Positions 61,479 to 64,000 of a DNA stretch of 64,000 nucleotides are shown here, in pieces. Origin of the DNA: Arthrobacter sp. Bi83 (GTDB taxonomy: Bacteria > Actinomycetota > Actinomycetes > Actinomycetales > Micrococcaceae); assembly GCF_918698095.1 (NCBI RefSeq), contig NZ_CAKKLY010000007.1, positions 1 through 64,000 on the forward strand. The letters run 5' to 3'. The notes under the pieces were generated by a model that made no database searches, was not told the origin of the DNA, and worked only from the letters and a program-made list of their open reading frames with translations. Both the position numbers and the translations under genes were made by a program. Each line of letters starts with the position of its first letter. The first letter of the stretch is position 1.

Positions 61479-62837
61479 TTAGGCGCCGGGCAACGCCGGA
61501 AGTGCCTCCTCGAACAGCCACGGGTGCAGCAGGGACTCCGAGTCCAGGCCCGTCACCCGGTCCGCAGCCAGAATGAACTCGGCTGTGGATACTGAGGCAT
61601 GGACTCTGCTCCGGGTCCAGTCCTGCAGCAGCGCGAAGAATGCCAGATCACCGCACCGCCGGCGGAGTGCGTGCAGGGCCAGCGCGCCGCGCTTGTACAC
61701 CCTGTCGTCGAACATCAGTTCGGGACCAGGGTCTCCTACGAGGATGTCCTGGATGCCGGAGTCGAGTTTTCGCCACGCTGCCGCGGCCCTCTCCTGCACG
61801 GGCATGATGCCGGCTTCCTCGGACCAGATCCATTCCGCGTAGCAGGCGAAGCCCTCATGCAGCCAGATATCGCTCCAGATGCTGAGGGTCAGGGAGTTGC
61901 CGAACCACTGGTGCGCAAGTTCGTGCGCGATGAGCCGCTGCGACTCCCAATCCGCGGCCAGGTGGTTGCGGCCCAGGATCGAAAGCGACTGGGCCTCAAG
62001 GGGAATCTCGAGGTCGTCGTCGGTCACCACCACGGTGTACTCCCGGAAGGGATACGGTCCAAAGCAGCCGATGAACGCGCGCATCATGTCCGGCTGGCGG
62101 GTCAGTGCGGCCCTCGCGGAACCGGCAAACGAGGCGGGCACGGCGATGTGCTGCGCCACTCCGCCTTCGTCGGGCAGCGTCAACAGTTCATACCGGCCGA
62201 TCTGCACAGTGGCCAGGTAGGTCGCCATCGGCTCCGCCTGTTCATAGACCCAGGTCTGCCTGCTCGACCGGCTGGTATGTCCCACCAACAGGCCGTTGCA
62301 CACGGCACGGTAACCGGCGTCGGTGGTGACGGAGATACGGTAGCTTGCCTTATTCCGCGGATGGTCGTTGCACGGAAACCAGGACGGTGCCCCGTTGGGC
62401 TGGCCCGCAACGAGCACTCCGTCCGTGAGCTCCTCCCACCCCACTTCTCCCCAGAGGCCCTTGCGCGGCTCCGGATTACCGGTATAGCGGATGTCCAGGG
62501 TGAATTCCGCTCCAGGGTCCAGGGGCTGCTCGCAGTGAACCACCAACTGCTCCGCCCGCTGGGTGAATCTCCTGACACGGGACCCGTCCAACTGGATCTT
62601 CAAGGCACGGAGGCCGGTCATGTCCAGCACCACTGCGGAGATGCGGCGTGCGGCAACCGCCCGCACTACCGCCCGGCCGTTGAGCCTGTTGCTGGCCAGT
62701 TTGTAGTCCAGCTCCAGTTCATAGCGCAGGACCCGATAAGCATCGGTTCCGTGCCCGGGAACGTAGGGATCGGCGGTGCCGGCCGGACCCGGCACAGGCA
62801 GCACAGCAGCGGGGCCGGGGGAATCTGGAGAACTCAT
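61479..62837 (-). CDS. M1 family aminopeptidase
   Basis: A 452-residue zinc metallopeptidase. The HELAH motif lies at residues 305-309 with the third ligand Glu328 in IWLHEGFACYAEW. The usual GAMEN exopeptidase motif is replaced by a divergent segment (PLEAQSLSIL), as seen in short actinobacterial M1 proteins. There is no clear signal peptide or C-terminal ERAP domain. It would release N-terminal residues from peptides; the substrate is unknown. Confidence 0.9.
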   Translation of the reverse strand: MSSPDSPGPAAVLPVPGPAGTADPYVPGHGTDAYRVLRYELELDYKLASNRLNGRAVVRAVAARRISAVVLDMTGLRALKIQLDGSRVRRFTQRAEQLVVHCEQPLDPGAEFTLDIRYTGNPEPRKGLWGEVGWEELTDGVLVAGQPNGAPSWFPCNDHPRNKASYRISVTTDAGYRAVCNGLLVGHTSRSSRQTWVYEQAEPMATYLATVQIGRYELLTLPDEGGVAQHIAVPASFAGSARAALTRQPDMMRAFIGCFGPYPFREYTVVVTDDDLEIPLEAQSLSILGRNHLAADWESQRLIAHELAHQWFGNSLTLSIWSDIWLHEGFACYAEWIWSEEAGIMPVQERAAAAWRKLDSGIQDILVGDPGPELMFDDRVYKRGALALHALRRRCGDLAFFALLQDWTRSRVHASVSTAEFILAADRVTGLDSESLLHPWLFEEALPALPGA

Positions 62838-62893
62838 CAGGCGTGTGCCTCAATCAGGTTTGTCGGGCGGATCGGTTGGTCTTCTGCGGGCAG

Positions 62894-64000
62894 TTACTTC
62901 AGGCGGGGAGCCGGAACTCCCGGGCCCGTCCAGGGGCTGACCGGGTTGCCCATCCAGTAAGTTGCGGCCGGGACCGTCTCGCCGCGCATTACCAGGGATG
63001 CCGGGCCCACGGTCCCACCCTTGCCGATCCGCGCCTGCGGCAGGATGACGCCGTGCGGTCCCATGGTGGCCCCGTCTTCGAGCGTAACAGTGTCGATGCT
63101 CATGATGCGGTCGTGGAAGAGGTGCGTCTGGACCACACAGCCGCGGTTAACTGTTGAGCTGTCACCCAGGGTGACGAGGTCAGCTTCAGGCAGCCAATAG
63201 CTCTCGCACCAGGCGCCGCGGCCGATTTTTGCGCCCAGGCCGCGGAGCCACCACACCAGTGCAGGTGTTCCCGTGGCTGCCCGGGCGAACCACGGCGCGG
63301 TGACCATCTCGATGAAGGTGTCCACCACCTCGTTGCGCCAAATGAACGAGCTCCATAAGGGATGTTCGCCCGGTTTGATTCTTCCGACCAGGAGCCATTT
63401 GGCAGCCACGGCGCTGCCTGCGGCTATCCCACCGGCAGCCAAAAGCACCAGCCCGCCGAGCGCGGCGGCCGCCGCGTAGCCCCAGAGGGCCGCGAGCCAA
63501 TCGAACGTCACCATGACCCCCATGGCCAGGGCGACGGTCAGCATCACGGGCACGAAGCGGCACAGCTCCCACAGCGTCCGGGCCACCTTCAGCCTTGCGG
63601 GCGGCTGGAACGTCCGGGTGCTGTCCGACGCCACCGCTGTCCGCCGAAGCCTGACCGGAGGGCTGCCGAGCCAGGACGTACCGGACTTCGCCTTGTTGGG
63701 CGTTGCCGACAGGACTGCCACCAGGGAGTTCTTCGGCACGTTGCGCCCGGCCGCCGTCATTCCCGAGTTGCCAAGGAAGGAGCGTTTGCCGATTTTGGCA
63801 GGGGCGATCCGGATCCAGCCACCGCCCAGCTCATAGGAGGCCACCATGGTGTCGTCCGCAAGGAAGGCGCCCTCGCCCACGGTCGTCATTTTGGGCAGCA
63901 GGAGGACAGTGGAAGCCTCAACGTTCTTGCCGACCTTGGCGCCCAGCAGTCTCAGCCAGACAGGCGTGAAGAGGCTCGCATAGATCGGGAAGAGGAGGTC
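62894..64000 (-). CDS. Pls/PosA family non-ribosomal peptide synthetase-like protein, C-terminal part
   Basis: The frame is open at the right edge, so the N-terminus lies outside. The visible 369 residues contain two left-handed beta-helix (hexapeptide) acyltransferase-like domains. One surrounds MTTVGEGAFLADDTM; the other lies at the end, with LGDSSTVNRGCVVQ and ATMGPHGVILPQARIGKGG. Between them are membrane segments (WELCRFVPVMLTVALAMGV, LGGLVLLAAGGIAAGSA). Pls/PosA-like proteins have an adenylation and carrier domain before this region; polylysine synthase is one member. The product here is unknown. Confidence 0.85.
   Translation of the reverse strand, partial: DLLFPIYASLFTPVWLRLLGAKVGKNVEASTVLLLPKMTTVGEGAFLADDTMVASYELGGGWIRIAPAKIGKRSFLGNSGMTAAGRNVPKNSLVAVLSATPNKAKSGTSWLGSPPVRLRRTAVASDSTRTFQPPARLKVARTLWELCRFVPVMLTVALAMGVMVTFDWLAALWGYAAAAALGGLVLLAAGGIAAGSAVAAKWLLVGRIKPGEHPLWSSFIWRNEVVDTFIEMVTAPWFARAATGTPALVWWLRGLGAKIGRGAWCESYWLPEADLVTLGDSSTVNRGCVVQTHLFHDRIMSIDTVTLEDGATMGPHGVILPQARIGKGGTVGPASLVMRGETVPAATYWMGNPVSPWTGPGVPAPRLK

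Overview
This 64 kb window looks like an uninterrupted stretch of chromosome from a high-GC Gram-positive of the Micrococcaceae, most probably Arthrobacter or Pseudarthrobacter. I infer this from roughly 65% GC, Actinobacterial gene orders (rpsO-pnp-M16 protease, dapB, dapA-rnj, ftsK-pgsA-cinA-clgR, DUF3046-recA-recX-miaB-miaA-dapF, hflX-dinG, lexA beside a LysM protein, hisCBH-priA, infC-rpmI-rplT-pheST) and protein sequences typical of that family. I saw no tRNA, rRNA, insertion sequence, prophage or CRISPR array.

Layout. 1-3.8 kb: the end of a DUF937 protein, ribF, and a kynA-kynU pair that breaks tryptophan down towards anthranilate. 4-8.9 kb: rpsO, pnp, an M16 zinc protease and a DUF1579 protein. 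8.9-15 kb: a molybdenum-cofactor cluster (moaD-moaA leftward; a membrane-anchored molybdopterin oxidoreductase, moeA, moaC, moaB/mog and moaE rightward). 15-17 kb: a TipA-like MerR regulator and two convergent paralogous small genes of unknown function. 17-24 kb: dapB, a TPR-like membrane protein, an acyltransferase-like membrane protein, an SOS-controlled small protein, a nitrilase-family hydrolase, dapA and RNase J. 24-34.8 kb: ftsK, pgsA, cinA, clgR, marR, DUF3046, recA, recX, miaB, miaA, dapF. 34.7-41 kb: an RsmC-like methyltransferase, hflX, dinG, lexA and a LysM protein. 41-46.8 kb: histidine biosynthesis with a 52-residue membrane protein inside the run, an SseB-domain protein and an MFS transporter. 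47-51 kb: DUF1844, the infC-rpmI-rplT translation operon and a SpoU methyltransferase. 51-57 kb: a GlsB-type membrane protein, a CDF cation exporter, an MFS transporter, a Nudix hydrolase, an SOS-linked radical SAM protein, pyroglutamyl peptidase, a broken SIMPL-domain gene and a HExxH protein. 57-64 kb: pheST, a phosphopantetheinyl transferase, an M1 aminopeptidase and the end of a Pls/PosA-type NRPS-like protein.

The strongest theme is DNA damage. Five LexA-type boxes lie in promoter regions: recA, both sides of the lexA/LysM intergenic region, a leaderless 130-residue protein whose C-terminal half resembles the start of DUF222/13E12 proteins, and a radical SAM protein whose last five residues look like a beta-clamp-binding motif. 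recX, dinG and clgR are close by.

Two other patterns recur. At least fourteen genes have a TANNNT -10 element 6-7 nt before the start codon, the arrangement expected of leaderless mRNAs. Short tandem duplications (14-22 bp) occur repeatedly, and five of them lie at or just beyond stop codons (lexA, marR, miaA, both MFS genes).
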